Source: CAWGXZ01 sp963826695
GTDB lineage: Bacteria > Pseudomonadota > Gammaproteobacteria > Burkholderiales > Burkholderiaceae_C
DNA: 64,000 nucleotides
Assembly: GCA_963826695.1 (NCBI GenBank)
Contig: CAWGXZ010000003.1
Coordinates: 595,073-659,072, forward strand
Direction: 5' to 3'
Position 1 is the stretch's first letter. Each line of letters begins with the position of its first letter. The notes under the pieces were generated by a model, which was not told the origin of the DNA, did not search any database, and worked only from the letters and a program-made list of their open reading frames with translations. Positions 1 through 9,298 of the stretch are shown one piece after another. The position numbers and the translations under genes were made by a program.

Positions 1-476
1 GCCATGGCGAGCAGGTGCAGGCGGTGACGGTCGAGGTGGTCGACGGCGGGCATGAACTCGGCATCGGCTCGCAGCGCGTCTTCGTCCGTGCCACCGCCGG
101 GCCGAACGGCCAGCTGCACGCGCAGCTCGGCGAGCGGCGGGTCAACGCCACGGTCGTCGTCAGCGGCGAGCGCCGACAGGTCTTCTTCGAAGGCCGGGCC
201 TGGCCGCTGGCGCTGGTCGACACGCTCAATGTCGGCGGCGCCGGCGAGGCCGCCGAGGGCGGGCTGAAGGCGCCGATGCCCGGCAAGGTGATCGCGCTGA
301 TGGTGGCGGCTGGCGCGGTGGTGAAGAAGGGCGATCCGCTGCTGGTGCTGGAGGCGATGAAGATGGAACACACGATCAGTGCGCCGCGTGACGGCTGCGT
401 CCAGGCTTTTCATTTCGCGCCGGGCGACCAGGTCAGCGACGGCGTCGACCTGCTCGACTTCGAGGCCGCGGTGTGA
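1..476 (+). CDS. biotin-dependent acyl-CoA carboxylase alpha subunit, C-terminal part (probable methylcrotonyl-CoA carboxylase)
   Basis: The reading frame is open from the window edge, so only the C-terminal part of the protein is present. The last 70 or so residues form a biotinyl (BCCP) domain with the AMKMEH motif. The lysine codon that would carry biotin is at 360-362. The stop overlaps the next start (GTGA), and that gene is HMG-CoA lyase. This neighbourhood is typical of the leucine degradation (liu) cluster, so the alpha subunit of 3-methylcrotonyl-CoA carboxylase is the best guess. The catalytic biotin carboxylase domain lies outside the window, so another acyl-CoA carboxylase cannot be excluded. 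Confidence 0.85.
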   Translation, partial: HGEQVQAVTVEVVDGGHELGIGSQRVFVRATAGPNGQLHAQLGERRVNATVVVSGERRQVFFEGRAWPLALVDTLNVGGAGEAAEGGLKAPMPGKVIALMVAAGAVVKKGDPLLVLEAMKMEHTISAPRDGCVQAFHFAPGDQVSDGVDLLDFEAAV

Positions 477-1399
477 GCGCCGTTCTCGCACCCGGTGTGC
501 GCATCGTCGAAGTCGGCCCGCGCGACGGGCTGCAGAACGAGCCGCAGCATGTCTCGACCGAGACCAAGCTGCAGCTGATCGAACGCCTCGCCGATGCCGG
601 CCTGCGCGACATCGAGGCGGCGTCGTTCGTCTCGCCGAAGTGGGTACCGCAGATGGCCGACCATGCCGAGATCATGCGGCGCCTGCCGCGCCGGGCCGGC
701 GTCGCCTATCCGGTGCTGACGCCGAACCTGAAGGGCTACGAAGCCGCGGTCGCGGGCGGTGCCACCGAGGTGGCAGTGTTCGCGGCGGCATCCGAAGGCT
801 TCTCGCAGAAGAACATCAACTGCTCGATAGCCGAATCGATCGTGCGCTTCGTCCCGGTGTTCGAAGCCGCCCGCGGCGACGGCGTCAAGGTTCGCGCCTA
901 CATCTCGTGCGTGGTGGCCTGTCCGTACGACGGCGCGATTGCGCCGGCGCAGGTGGCGGCGGTGGCCAGCCGGCTTTTCGAGCTGGGAGCCTACGAAGTG
1001 TCGCTCGGAGACACCATCGGTGTCGGCACGCCGGCCTCGGTGCTGAGGATGCTCGAAGCCGTCGCTGGAGCCGTCCCGATGGCGCAGCTGGCCGGCCACT
1101 ACCACGACACCTACGGCATGGCCGTGGCCAACGTGCATGCCTCGTGGCAGGCCGGCATGCGCGTCTTCGACAGCTCGGTCGCGGGCCTCGGCGGCTGCCC
1201 CTATGCCAGGGGTGCGACCGGCAACGTGGCGACCGAGGATGTCGTCTACCTGCTGCAGGGCCTGGGCGTCGAGACCGGCATCGACCTCAATGCACTTGTC
1301 GACACCGCCGGATGGATCAGCACCGCGCTCGGCCGTGCGCCGCAATCGAGGGTGGCCCGGGCGCTGCTTGCCGGGCGCGCGGGCTCGATGGCAGCGTAG
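473..1399 (+). CDS. mvaB: hydroxymethylglutaryl-CoA lyase
   Basis: This 308-residue protein has the full length of bacterial HMG-CoA lyases, which cleave HMG-CoA to acetoacetate and acetyl-CoA at the end of leucine degradation. The N-terminal EVGPRDGLQNE motif of the HMGL-like TIM barrel is present. So are the metal-binding HYHDTYG motif and the active-site loop GLGGCPYARGATGN, which carries the family's catalytic cysteine. The start is a GTG overlapping the upstream carboxylase stop by four bases, which indicates translational coupling. Confidence 0.95.
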   Translation: MSAVLAPGVRIVEVGPRDGLQNEPQHVSTETKLQLIERLADAGLRDIEAASFVSPKWVPQMADHAEIMRRLPRRAGVAYPVLTPNLKGYEAAVAGGATEVAVFAAASEGFSQKNINCSIAESIVRFVPVFEAARGDGVKVRAYISCVVACPYDGAIAPAQVAAVASRLFELGAYEVSLGDTIGVGTPASVLRMLEAVAGAVPMAQLAGHYHDTYGMAVANVHASWQAGMRVFDSSVAGLGGCPYARGATGNVATEDVVYLLQGLGVETGIDLNALVDTAGWISTALGRAPQSRVARALLAGRAGSMAA

Positions 1400-1521
1400 T
1401 CGCCGCTAAGATCGCCCGGGGGACGGGTCGGTATCGCCCGTCTGACGATATTGCCAATTTGCTTGCGGCGCTTGCGCGGCCCCCGGGACCGCTGCCGCGG
1501 CCGCTTCGATAGGGATCATTC

Positions 1522-1761
1522 ATGCCTTACACCGCGTCGCTTCTCGCATCCCTTGCATTGCTTGGCGGCTGCGCGATGCCGAACACGCCTGCACCCGACT
1601 TCGCGGCCATCAACCGGCCGCTCGAGGTGCGCTGCGTTCGCATGCAGGACAGCCGTCAAGCCGAAAACAGCCGTCCCGGGTTGACGCGCGCCGAGGTTCA
1701 GGCGGAAGCCCGTGCGGCTGCGAGCCGGGGCGAGCTCGACAAGGCATGCGACTACCTGTGA
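1522..1761 (+). CDS. small lipoprotein with DUF4148-like motif
   Basis: This 79-residue protein has a short signal peptide ending in a lipobox (LLGGC, cysteine near residue 17), so it should be a lipid-anchored envelope protein. The C-terminal half contains LTRAEVQAEARAAASRGELD, close to the DUF4148 motif that is common in small exported proteins of Burkholderiales. An alternative rightward reading from 1712 overlaps it but has no recognisable content. The function is unknown. Confidence 0.7.
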   Translation: MPYTASLLASLALLGGCAMPNTPAPDFAAINRPLEVRCVRMQDSRQAENSRPGLTRAEVQAEARAAASRGELDKACDYL

Positions 1762-1861
1762 CCGGCATGCAGCCGTTTCATCAGGCTTCGGCAGAGGCCG
1801 AGTCCCGGGCGATGGCCGGTCTCGCGGTTTGTCGCGTGTCGTTCCCGTCGCGAGTGACCGA

Positions 1862-2759
1862 ATGAACACCACCGACGACTGGTTTCCGGGCTTCACGCGC
1901 CACTCGATCGACGTCGGCGACGGCATCGAGGTCGCTGCACGCGTCGGTGGCGACGGTCCGCCGCTGTTGCTGCTGCACGGCCATCCGCAGACACACGCCA
2001 TCTGGCACCGGGTCGCGCCGACGCTGGCGCAGCGCCATACCGTCGTCGCCGCCGACTCTGCGCGGCTACGGCGACTCGGCCAAGCCGAAGGGCGCACCCG
2101 ACCACGCCAACTACGCCAAGCGCGAGATGGCCCGCGACCCGCTGGCGCTGATGCGGGCACTCGGTTTCGACCGCTTCGACGTGCTGGCACACGACCGTGG
2201 CGCCCGGGTTGCGCACCGCCTGGCGGCCGACCATCCGCAGGCGGTCGGCCGGATGGTGCTGCTCGACGTCGCGCCGACGCTCGCCATGTACGAGCAGACG
2301 ACCGAGGCCTTCGCCCGTGCCTACTGGCACTGGTTCTTCCTGATCCAGCCGGCGCCGCTGCCCGAGCGGCTGATCGAGGCCGACCCGGCGGCCTACATCC
2401 GCGACGTCATGGGCAACCGCAGCGCTGGCCTTGCGCCCTTCGACCCGCGCGCGCTGGCTGAATACACGCGCTGCCTGGCGCAGCCCGGCGCAGCGCACGG
2501 CCTGTGCGAGGACTACCGAGCCGCCGCAGGCATCGACCTGGAACACGACCGCGCCGACCGCGACGCTGGCCGCACGCTCGAACAACCGCTGCTGGTGCTG
2601 TGGGGCCGCGACGGCGTGGTGCAGCGCTGTTTCGACCCGCTCGCCGAATGGCGCCGCGTGGCCGTCGACGTCCGTGGCGAGGCGTTGCCGTGCGGGCACT
2701 ACATCGCCGAAGAGGCGCCGGACGCGCTGCTGGAGAAGGTGCTGCCGTTTCTGGGGTGA
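1862..2759 (+). pseudogene. alpha/beta hydrolase of the haloacetate dehalogenase/epoxide hydrolase type, frameshifted
   Basis: Two frames together give one complete alpha/beta hydrolase of about 298 residues. Residues 1-65, with the LLLLHGHPQTH oxyanion region, are read from ATG 1862. The rest is read one frame over. The break is at about 2056-2060, where GACTCTGCGC would restore the conserved D-L-R-G-Y-G-D-S if one T were removed. After the break come the nucleophile region AHDRGARV and the C-terminal CGHYIAEEAPD with the catalytic histidine, as in fluoroacetate dehalogenases. No other lesion is visible, so either recent inactivation or a one-base sequence error is possible. Confidence 0.75.
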
Positions 2760-2871
2760 TGCCGCCGGCACGCCGGCTGAAAACGAGGTTGAAAGGCCCT
2801 CCGTTCCGAATCAGCCCGGACCGGCAGCCCGCGCGATTGCAGCGGTCGACAACCCGGGCTTTCGTGTCGAT

Positions 2872-3930
2872 CTATCTCACGAACAGGACAGCCCCGAGCA
2901 CGAGCGCCGCAATCCAGACACTCTCCGCCAGGATGAGCGCGAATGGCCGCCAGCCGGCACGGGAAAGTTGCTTGAAGGACGTCTTCATTCCGAGCGCCGC
3001 GATCGCAACGACCAGAAAGGCACGCGAGAGAAAGTTCACGCCGTCGCGGACTGCGTCTGGAATGACACCGGTCGAGTTCACTCCGACCATCGCGACGAAC
3101 ATCCAGAGAAACCAGGGCACCAGCGGTTGCCGTGTCGGCTTGCGGCCGAAGTTCGCTTTCGACTCCGCCTCTGCCCGAACGCGCTCACCCTTGAACGTCG
3201 CCGAGATCACGAGCACCACGCCAGCGAGCAGCGCGACCCGGAACAGCTTGACGACAGTGGCGTAGTCGCCAGTCTGGTGATTCAGGGTGTAACCGGCGCC
3301 GACGACCTGTGCCACATCGTGGATCGTTCCGCCGAGAAAAAGGCCGGCCAGTGCCGGCGGCAGGTCGAGTGCGCGCGCGATGAGCGGATACAGCACCATG
3401 GCGACCGTCGACATGACGGTGACCATCACCACGACGGTGAGCGTGAAGCGGTCGCCATCCTTTTCCCTTGGCAGAACGGCCGAGATCGCCAGCGCTGCGG
3501 AGGCGCCGCAAATCGCGACGGCTCCGCCCGAGAGCACGCTTTGCGAACGCGTGAGGCCGAGTCGCCGCCCGAGCAGGAAGCCGAAGCCGATGGTCGTCAG
3601 CACCGCGGCGATCACGATGCCGGCGGTGGTCAGGCCGAGACCCGCGATCTGTGCCGCCGTGATCCGGGCGCCGAGAAGTCCGACCCCGAGACGCAGCACG
3701 TTGCGCGAGCAGAACTCGATGCCGGGCTTCGTCTGCGGATCGAAACTGAGGTAGTGAAACGACACGCCGAACAGCAGTGCGTAGAGCAACTGAGGTCCGC
3801 CGTGGAGGTTGGAGACGAAGGTGGCTGCCAGCGCCAGCACGCTGGCCAGGCCCGTGCCAGGAAGCCATGCGCGGCAGCGGTCGAATCCGTTTCGGGTTGC
3901 ACCGAAAGCAAGGAAAGTGGCGTTCTTCAT
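2872..3930 (-). CDS. YeiH/UPF0324 family membrane protein (putative sulfate exporter family)
   Basis: This 352-residue, strongly hydrophobic protein has about ten predicted membrane segments. The block RLGVGLLGARITAAQI and the later GGAVAICGASAALA match the UPF0324 (YeiH) family, which is often annotated as a putative sulfate exporter on weak evidence. It is the last gene of a leftward run that begins with the dioxygenase at 8063, and it sits about 60 bp after the AbrB-type gene. It may export an inorganic or organic anion released by this pathway; that role is inferred. Confidence 0.8.
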   Translation of the reverse strand: MKNATFLAFGATRNGFDRCRAWLPGTGLASVLALAATFVSNLHGGPQLLYALLFGVSFHYLSFDPQTKPGIEFCSRNVLRLGVGLLGARITAAQIAGLGLTTAGIVIAAVLTTIGFGFLLGRRLGLTRSQSVLSGGAVAICGASAALAISAVLPREKDGDRFTLTVVVMVTVMSTVAMVLYPLIARALDLPPALAGLFLGGTIHDVAQVVGAGYTLNHQTGDYATVVKLFRVALLAGVVLVISATFKGERVRAEAESKANFGRKPTRQPLVPWFLWMFVAMVGVNSTGVIPDAVRDGVNFLSRAFLVVAIAALGMKTSFKQLSRAGWRPFALILAESVWIAALVLGAVLFVR

Positions 3931-3988
3931 CGGATCGAACGCACGCTTTCGTGCGAGCTTTCAAGTTGCACGAGGCAAGGTGCGTGCG

Positions 3989-5062
3989 TCAACGCTTTGC
4001 CGCCCGCGCTGCGGTATTGCCGAGAAGCCGTTGCATCAAGGCGAAGATCGGCGCCGCGGTCAGCACCAGGAACGCCATGCGAGAGACGTGAAATGCGGTC
4101 ACGACAGGCACCCCGAGCTGCAGCAGCTTGGCCGTGATGCTCATTTCGGCCACGCCGCCTGGTGCCGTCGCGAGGATCGCAGTCGGAAACTCGATCGTGG
4201 AAACCGACGTCAGCGCGAAGGCGAACACGGCGGCCAGCGCCATGCCGAGCAGGACCGTCACCGCGACCGACCCCACCAGCCGCGGCGCAGAGTGGAAGAA
4301 CTCCGGATTGAAGCGGCTGCCGAGCGTGCAGCCGATCAGCAATTGCGCTGCGTCCAGCAGCCAGCGTGGCACCGCCGACAGCTCGATGCCGGCGCCGGTC
4401 ACGACGGTCATCGCCAGCAGCGGACCGATCAGCCAGGCGTTGGGCGTGTCGAGCATGCGCAGCGCGAGTCCGCTGCCGAAGGCGATCACCGCCATCGCAG
4501 CGAGTCCCTTGTAGTCGACCGTCGAGGCTGCGGGCGACCAGATTTCTGCCCCGTGCGCCCCGCTCCAGACGATCAGCGGCGGCACTGTCAAAACGACGAT
4601 GAGTACGCGCAGCGCCTGCGCCGCGGCAACCCAGTCGGCACGCCCGCCGACACGATCCGCGAGCTGCGACATTTCGGCCGCCCCGCCGGGCAGGCTGGCA
4701 AAGAAGGCGGTGCGGAAGTCGCATCCCGAGAGCCGCCGGAGGACCAGCGCGCAACAGGTGCCCGCGACGAACGCGAACAGCGCCGCGGCCACGATGAAGT
4801 GTGTGAACCGAAGCACCTGCTGCAGCACTGGCGCGGTGAAGTAGAGCCCGAGGGCCGCGCCGATCACCAGCTGGCCGACAGGCAACCCGCCGCGCGGCCG
4901 CTCGACCGGCAACCCGAGCATTCGCGCGCCGGCCGTCGCGACCAGCGGCCCGAGCATCCATGGCAGCGGTGTGCCGAGCGCCGAGAAAGCGGCGCCTCCG
5001 GAAAGACAAAGCGCGAGTGCAGCGGGTGCGCGCCAGGCCGGCTGGAGCAGTTCCGTGCGCAT
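3989..5062 (-). CDS. AbrB family membrane protein (duplicated AbrB domain)
   Basis: This 357-residue integral membrane protein contains two copies of the AbrB-type membrane repeat. The first begins near LPWMLGPLVATAGARM and the second near NAWLIGPLLAMTVVTG. The family is sometimes misnamed ammonia monooxygenase or AbrB regulator, but the sequence is that of a transporter-like membrane protein without a DNA-binding domain. It follows the Bug protein gene by 24 bases. In Burkholderiales such genes often accompany Bug binding proteins in carboxylate catabolic operons. Confidence 0.8.
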   Translation of the reverse strand: MRTELLQPAWRAPAALALCLSGGAAFSALGTPLPWMLGPLVATAGARMLGLPVERPRGGLPVGQLVIGAALGLYFTAPVLQQVLRFTHFIVAAALFAFVAGTCCALVLRRLSGCDFRTAFFASLPGGAAEMSQLADRVGGRADWVAAAQALRVLIVVLTVPPLIVWSGAHGAEIWSPAASTVDYKGLAAMAVIAFGSGLALRMLDTPNAWLIGPLLAMTVVTGAGIELSAVPRWLLDAAQLLIGCTLGSRFNPEFFHSAPRLVGSVAVTVLLGMALAAVFAFALTSVSTIEFPTAILATAPGGVAEMSITAKLLQLGVPVVTAFHVSRMAFLVLTAAPIFALMQRLLGNTAARAAKR

Positions 5063-5086
5063 GGCGTGGCCTGATGCCGGGGCAGC

Positions 5087-6061
5087 TTACTGTGCCTTCA
5101 GGCCGAGCGTCTTGATCGTCTTGCCCCAGGCCGCGATGTCGCGCGACACGACGTCGGCGAACTGCTCACGCGACATCGTCTGCACCTCGAGTCCCTGCAG
5201 GGCGAGCTTGTTGACGACGTCGGGGTCCTGCAGCACCTTGTTGACGGACGCGTGGAGTTTCTCCAGCACCGGCTGCGGCGTCCCGCGTGGCGCAAAGAAG
5301 CCGTACCACGGCGCGTACTCGAAATTGCGCACGCCCGCCTCGTCGAGCGTCGGCAGGTTCGGCAACGCCGGCGAGCGCCGTGCGCCCGAGGTCGCGATCG
5401 CGCGCAGCTTGCCCGACCTGATGTGCGGAATGACCGCGGGGATCGTCAGCAGCATCGCCTGGATCTGGCCGGTCATCAGGTCCGTGATCGCCGGACCCGA
5501 ACCCTTGTAAGGGACGTGCTCGAGCTTGACGCCGGTCGACGCCTGCAACACCTCCATCGGAACGTGGCCTGCGCTGCCAGGACCGCCGGAGCCATAGTTG
5601 ATGGTTCCCGGCTTGCCTTTGGCCAACGCAAGGAACTCGCCGACGGTCGTGACCGGCAGCGAATTCGTCACCACCAACACGTTGGGCGTCGCACCGACGT
5701 AGGCGACAGGGATCACGTCGCGCGTTGTGTCGAACGACAACTTGTCGTAGAGCGCAGCGTTGAACGCGAGCCCCATGTGATGGAGCATCAGCGTATGGCC
5801 ATCAGGCGCCGCCTGCGCCAGCATCCCTGTGGCGATCGAGCCCCCCGCGCCACCCTTGTTGTCGACGACGAACGGCTGGCGAAGCTCGCCGGTCAGCTTC
5901 TGCCCGACGATGCGCGCAACGATGTCGACCGTGCCACCGGCAGCAAACGGCGCGAGCACGGTGACTGGTTTGGTTGGATAGTCGATCGCCGCTGCGGAGA
6001 TGACCGGACCGGCATGAAGCAAGGCGGCGAAGGCACCCAGCAGCGAGATTCTTTTCAACAT
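5087..6061 (-). CDS. Bug family tripartite tricarboxylate transporter substrate-binding protein
   Basis: This 324-residue periplasmic protein has a signal peptide (about residues 1-24). The mature protein starts with DYPTKPVTVLAPFAAGG, the hallmark of the Bug/TctC family. GGAGGSIATG and the GYGSGGPGS region are further family blocks. No TctA or TctB membrane genes are nearby, so it is an orphan receptor, as is usual in this lineage. Its place between an enolase-superfamily enzyme and AbrB/YeiH membrane genes suggests it binds the carboxylate handled by this operon. Confidence 0.92.
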   Translation of the reverse strand: MLKRISLLGAFAALLHAGPVISAAAIDYPTKPVTVLAPFAAGGTVDIVARIVGQKLTGELRQPFVVDNKGGAGGSIATGMLAQAAPDGHTLMLHHMGLAFNAALYDKLSFDTTRDVIPVAYVGATPNVLVVTNSLPVTTVGEFLALAKGKPGTINYGSGGPGSAGHVPMEVLQASTGVKLEHVPYKGSGPAITDLMTGQIQAMLLTIPAVIPHIRSGKLRAIATSGARRSPALPNLPTLDEAGVRNFEYAPWYGFFAPRGTPQPVLEKLHASVNKVLQDPDVVNKLALQGLEVQTMSREQFADVVSRDIAAWGKTIKTLGLKAQ

Positions 6062-6070
6062 GGCAGCCCC

Positions 6071-7192
6071 TCAGGCGTCGAAGTGAAAGCTTTGAACCTT
6101 CGTCTCGTCGAGTTCGACCCCGAGTCCCGGTCCGCCGGGCAAGTCGAGTCGACCCGACGAAATGTCGAGCTTCGAAGTGACGATGTCGTCGGCGGTCTTC
6201 AGCGGGCCGACGCATTCGAGACCTTCCAGAACGTCGCTGCTCGTCGCTGCGAGCATGATCTCGGCGACCGTGTTGATGCCGAGGCCGAAGCCGTGGCCGA
6301 TGACGACCTTCATTCCCGCTGCCGACGCGGTCTCCAGCATCCGGCGGCACTTCAGGAAACCGCCCTGCTTCATCACCTTGAGCTTGACGATGTCAGCGCA
6401 ATCGGCGCGGATCACCGCGATCAGGCTCTCGTGGTCGGTGATCGACTCGTCAGCCATCACCGGGATGCCGATCGCCTGACGGACCTTCGCCATGCCGGCA
6501 AGGTCGTTCTCGGCGACGGGCTGCTCGAGCAGCTGAAGCTCGAACGGCTCGAGCAGACGGCCCAGCGCAATGCCGTCTTCGACGCTGTAGCCTGCATTGG
6601 CATCGGCACGCAGCGCCATCGTCGGCCCGACCGCCTCGCGCACCGCGCGAATGCGATCGCGGTCGGCTTCGATGCCCCCACCGACCTTGATCTTGGCCGA
6701 GCGAAAACCGCGGTCGAACCATTTCTTCGCCTCGGCCGCCGCCTCGTCGGGCGGCACGATGCCGACCCAGGCGTTGAAGCGCAAGCTGTCGACGACCGCG
6801 CCGCCGAGGTACTGGTGCACGGGGATGCAAAGCCTTCGCGCGAGCAGGTCGATGCACGCCATTTCGATCGCCGCCTTGGCGTCGAGGTAGCCGTCGAGCG
6901 CTTCGTCCATCATCCTCACGAGTCGGTGCGGATTGCCGGCGTCGAGCCCGTCGACCAGCGGCGCGAGGCGGGTGCGCAGCGCCGCAAGCGACTGCTCGAT
7001 CGTCTCGGCCGAATAGCCCGGGGACGGGTCGATGTTGCCGAGACCGATGCTGCCGTCGTCAGCCGTCAGGCGCACGATCGCGCTTTTTTGCGCCTTCTTC
7101 GTGATGTAGGCATTGCGAAAGCCCGGGCCGACGAGCGGTATCGCGACGCCGAATACCTCGACGCGACGGATCGGAAGCTGCATTCCCTGCAT
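6071..7192 (-). CDS. enolase superfamily enzyme, mandelate racemase/muconate lactonizing type
   Basis: The gene encodes about 373 residues from ATG 7192, one base after the stop of the dioxygenase gene; the frame stays open upstream, but that part is an overlap artefact. The barrel motifs are clear. SAKIKVGGG holds the second-strand KxK lysines. RADANAGY holds the first metal aspartate, LEQPV the glutamate and ADESI the third metal ligand. LKVMKQGG supplies the lysine on the opposite face. This KxK plus lysine arrangement is that of the muconate lactonizing enzyme subgroup, so cycloisomerase or racemase/epimerase chemistry is expected. The substrate is unknown. Confidence 0.88.
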   Translation of the reverse strand: MQGMQLPIRRVEVFGVAIPLVGPGFRNAYITKKAQKSAIVRLTADDGSIGLGNIDPSPGYSAETIEQSLAALRTRLAPLVDGLDAGNPHRLVRMMDEALDGYLDAKAAIEMACIDLLARRLCIPVHQYLGGAVVDSLRFNAWVGIVPPDEAAAEAKKWFDRGFRSAKIKVGGGIEADRDRIRAVREAVGPTMALRADANAGYSVEDGIALGRLLEPFELQLLEQPVAENDLAGMAKVRQAIGIPVMADESITDHESLIAVIRADCADIVKLKVMKQGGFLKCRRMLETASAAGMKVVIGHGFGLGINTVAEIMLAATSSDVLEGLECVGPLKTADDIVTSKLDISSGRLDLPGGPGLGVELDETKVQSFHFDA

Positions 7193-7193
7193 C

Positions 7194-8063
7194 TCAGGCT
7201 CCGAACGCCGGCGAGATCGCCGGGCCCTTGATCTGCGTACGGTGCATGATGCGGCGCGCCTCCGGGTCGAACGAATCACGACGGTGCAACGTGCAGCGGT
7301 TGTCCCACAGGATCAGGTCGTGCTGGCGCCACACCTGCTTGAAGGTGAACTGCGGCTGGGTCGCGTGCTCCCACAGCTCATCGAGGAGCGCATCGCTCTC
7401 CGACAGTTCGAGCCCGAGGATGTAGCTGTTGCGGCGACGTCCGAGGAACAGCGCCGGCCGGCCGGTATCCGGATGCGCGATGACGAGCGGATGGCGCGAT
7501 CCCGGCGCTTCGCGCGGGTCGGTCACTTCCTTCATGCCCTTGCGCATGATCCCGGCACTGTTGTAAGTCGCGTCGTGGACCGCCCTCAGACCGGCAATGC
7601 GCTCCTTCATCGCGGCAGGCAGCGTCTCGTACGCAAGGTACATGTTCGACCAGTGCGTGTCACCGCCGCTCGGCGGAATTTCGAGCGCATGCAGCAGTGC
7701 GGCGCGCGGCGGGTTGTCGACGTAGGTCATGTCGCAATGCCACACCGCCTCGCCGTCGCCCAGGTTGCCGATCGGCGCACCGCCGACCTTGACGTTCGAG
7801 ATGACGTTGATCTCGGGGAAGTCTTCGAGAAAGGGCTTGCCGTATGGATTCGGCCCCGGAGGGTCGAGAGGTCCGAGCAGACGGCTGAACGCGAGCAACT
7901 GAGGATCGGAGAGCGCCTGGCCGCGAAAGCGCAGCACGAGGTGATCGGCCCACGCCTGGCGTATGTCGGTGATCGTTTCTGCGTCGATGGCCGCATGCAG
8001 ATCGACGCCGGTGATGTCGGCGCCGAGCGCCGGTGCAAGGGGTGTGACGGTAATGCGAGCCAT
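7194..8063 (-). CDS. TauD/TfdA family 2-oxoglutarate and Fe(II)-dependent dioxygenase
   Basis: The protein has 289 residues from ATG 8063, matching the TauD/TfdA family length. WHCDMTY provides the H-x-D iron ligands and the LHRRD segment near the C terminus gives the distal histidine. The conserved arginine for 2-oxoglutarate is probably in the RIMHRTQIKG block. It is the first gene of the leftward operon and is transcribed away from the LysR gene at 8183. It probably hydroxylates or oxidatively cleaves a small acid before the enolase-type enzyme acts; the substrate is not evident. Confidence 0.9.
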   Translation of the reverse strand: MARITVTPLAPALGADITGVDLHAAIDAETITDIRQAWADHLVLRFRGQALSDPQLLAFSRLLGPLDPPGPNPYGKPFLEDFPEINVISNVKVGGAPIGNLGDGEAVWHCDMTYVDNPPRAALLHALEIPPSGGDTHWSNMYLAYETLPAAMKERIAGLRAVHDATYNSAGIMRKGMKEVTDPREAPGSRHPLVIAHPDTGRPALFLGRRRNSYILGLELSESDALLDELWEHATQPQFTFKQVWRQHDLILWDNRCTLHRRDSFDPEARRIMHRTQIKGPAISPAFGA

Positions 8064-8182
8064 GGTGTTTCCTGCGCAGGGTGCCAACGAAGGACGCGAA
8101 CATAGCAGTGCAGGGGGATGCTGTAAACGATATATTTGGAGCATCAAGCGATACGGAATTGATATCTCGGAGCAAAGAGCCG
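8064..8182. promoter_or_regulatory. divergent promoter region of the dioxygenase operon and its LysR regulator
   Basis: This 119-bp gap separates the leftward dioxygenase operon from the rightward LysR gene. It contains an A/T-rich core (about 8124-8165) in which GATATATTT and GAATTGATATC give imperfect dyad symmetry of the T-N11-A kind bound by LysR proteins. A GGAG at 8169-8172 precedes the ATG at 8183. The operator assignment rests on position and partial symmetry only. Confidence 0.45.
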
Positions 8183-9199
8183 ATGCCGTCCAGGTTGTTG
8201 CAGCGCCGTCACATCGAGGCTTTGGTCGCCGTTGGCGACACCGCGTCGGTGCACGGAGCTTCCCGTGCACTCGGCATGCCGCAACCCGCTCTGTCGCGGC
8301 TCCTTTCAGAAGCCGAAAGCCTGCTGGGAGCGCGCCTCTTCGAGCGGTCGAGCCAGGGCAGCAAGCCGACACTGCAAGGTGAGGCCGTGCTCGCCCAGGC
8401 GCGCTTCGTGTTGCGCGGCATCGAGCGGCTCGGCGCGGCGACAGCGGGTGCGCGCCCTGCAATTCAGCTCGGTTGCATTGCGCTGTGCATGCACACGCTG
8501 ATGCCGCAACTGCTCGAGCGCGTTTATCCCCATGTCGCCGACGAAGGCCGGAATGCGCTGCGCTTCCGACTGGTCGAGGGAAGCTCGACGATGCTGATGG
8601 ATGCCGTGGTCAGAGGCAGCCTCGACTTCGCACTGCTGCGCAGCGTCGGCGGCGCGCTTGGCGATCGCGATGTGACGATCGAGCATCTGTACGACGAAGG
8701 TACCGTCGTCGTCTGCGCGGCCGACAACGCGAGCGCGCCGGCGGGACTCGTCGACCTTGCGCAGTTGGCCGATCAGGACTGGGTGCTGCCCGAGCCCGAG
8801 ACTGCCTCGCGAGCCGCATTCGATCGCTTCTGGAGCGCGGACGGGTCGCCGCCGATCCGTCCGCGGATCGAAGCGCGCTCGTTCGAGACCAATCTCGCAC
8901 TGGTTGCGCGTTCCCGATTCCTGTCGATCGCCCCTGAATCGATTGCCAGGCGGCACGTCCTGTTCGGTGAGGTGCGCATCGTGCGCATCCGGCAGACGCT
9001 GCCCGTCAGTCCCATTGCGCTGGCGCTTCGTCCGATCGCCCGGGAGGACCCGTTGCTCGAGGCATTCCGAACGCTGATCCTCGAACTTGCGCAACGGGTG
9101 CGTGCGACCTCGAACCCGGACGCGGCTCAGGCATCGACGTCGAGGCCCGCGTTGCGCGCGCGCAAGGCAGGCAACGGCTGCGAATCCAGGCGCAGGTAG
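8183..9199 (+). CDS. LysR family transcriptional regulator
   Basis: The protein has about 338 residues from ATG 8183. The winged helix-turn-helix lies at about residues 5-65 (LMPQ-type variant SRALGMPQPALSRLLSEAE, then LLGARLFERSSQG). A LysR substrate-binding domain follows to about residue 300. ATG 8183 was chosen because the HTH starts directly after it and GGAG lies ten bases upstream; the open frame extends to 8081. Its divergent position makes it the likely inducer-responsive regulator of the dioxygenase-enolase-Bug operon. Confidence 0.9.
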   Translation: MPSRLLQRRHIEALVAVGDTASVHGASRALGMPQPALSRLLSEAESLLGARLFERSSQGSKPTLQGEAVLAQARFVLRGIERLGAATAGARPAIQLGCIALCMHTLMPQLLERVYPHVADEGRNALRFRLVEGSSTMLMDAVVRGSLDFALLRSVGGALGDRDVTIEHLYDEGTVVVCAADNASAPAGLVDLAQLADQDWVLPEPETASRAAFDRFWSADGSPPIRPRIEARSFETNLALVARSRFLSIAPESIARRHVLFGEVRIVRIRQTLPVSPIALALRPIAREDPLLEAFRTLILELAQRVRATSNPDAAQASTSRPALRARKAGNGCESRRR

Positions 9200-9298
9200 T
9201 CGGGATCTTTTCGACCGCCAGCTGCTCGATGTGCAGTCCGCCGGGCGCCTCGGGTGCGAGCTGAGGGCGCGCCGCCGCTGCGTGTCGGTCCACTGCCG

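Noticed and set aside
5252..7231. 659-codon open frame on the plus strand
   Set aside because: It is antisense to the Bug and enolase-superfamily genes, which are well supported.
7196..7279. Longer start for the enolase-superfamily gene (7279)
   Set aside because: It would overlap the dioxygenase coding region by about 85 bases and adds only arginine-rich residues with no family similarity.
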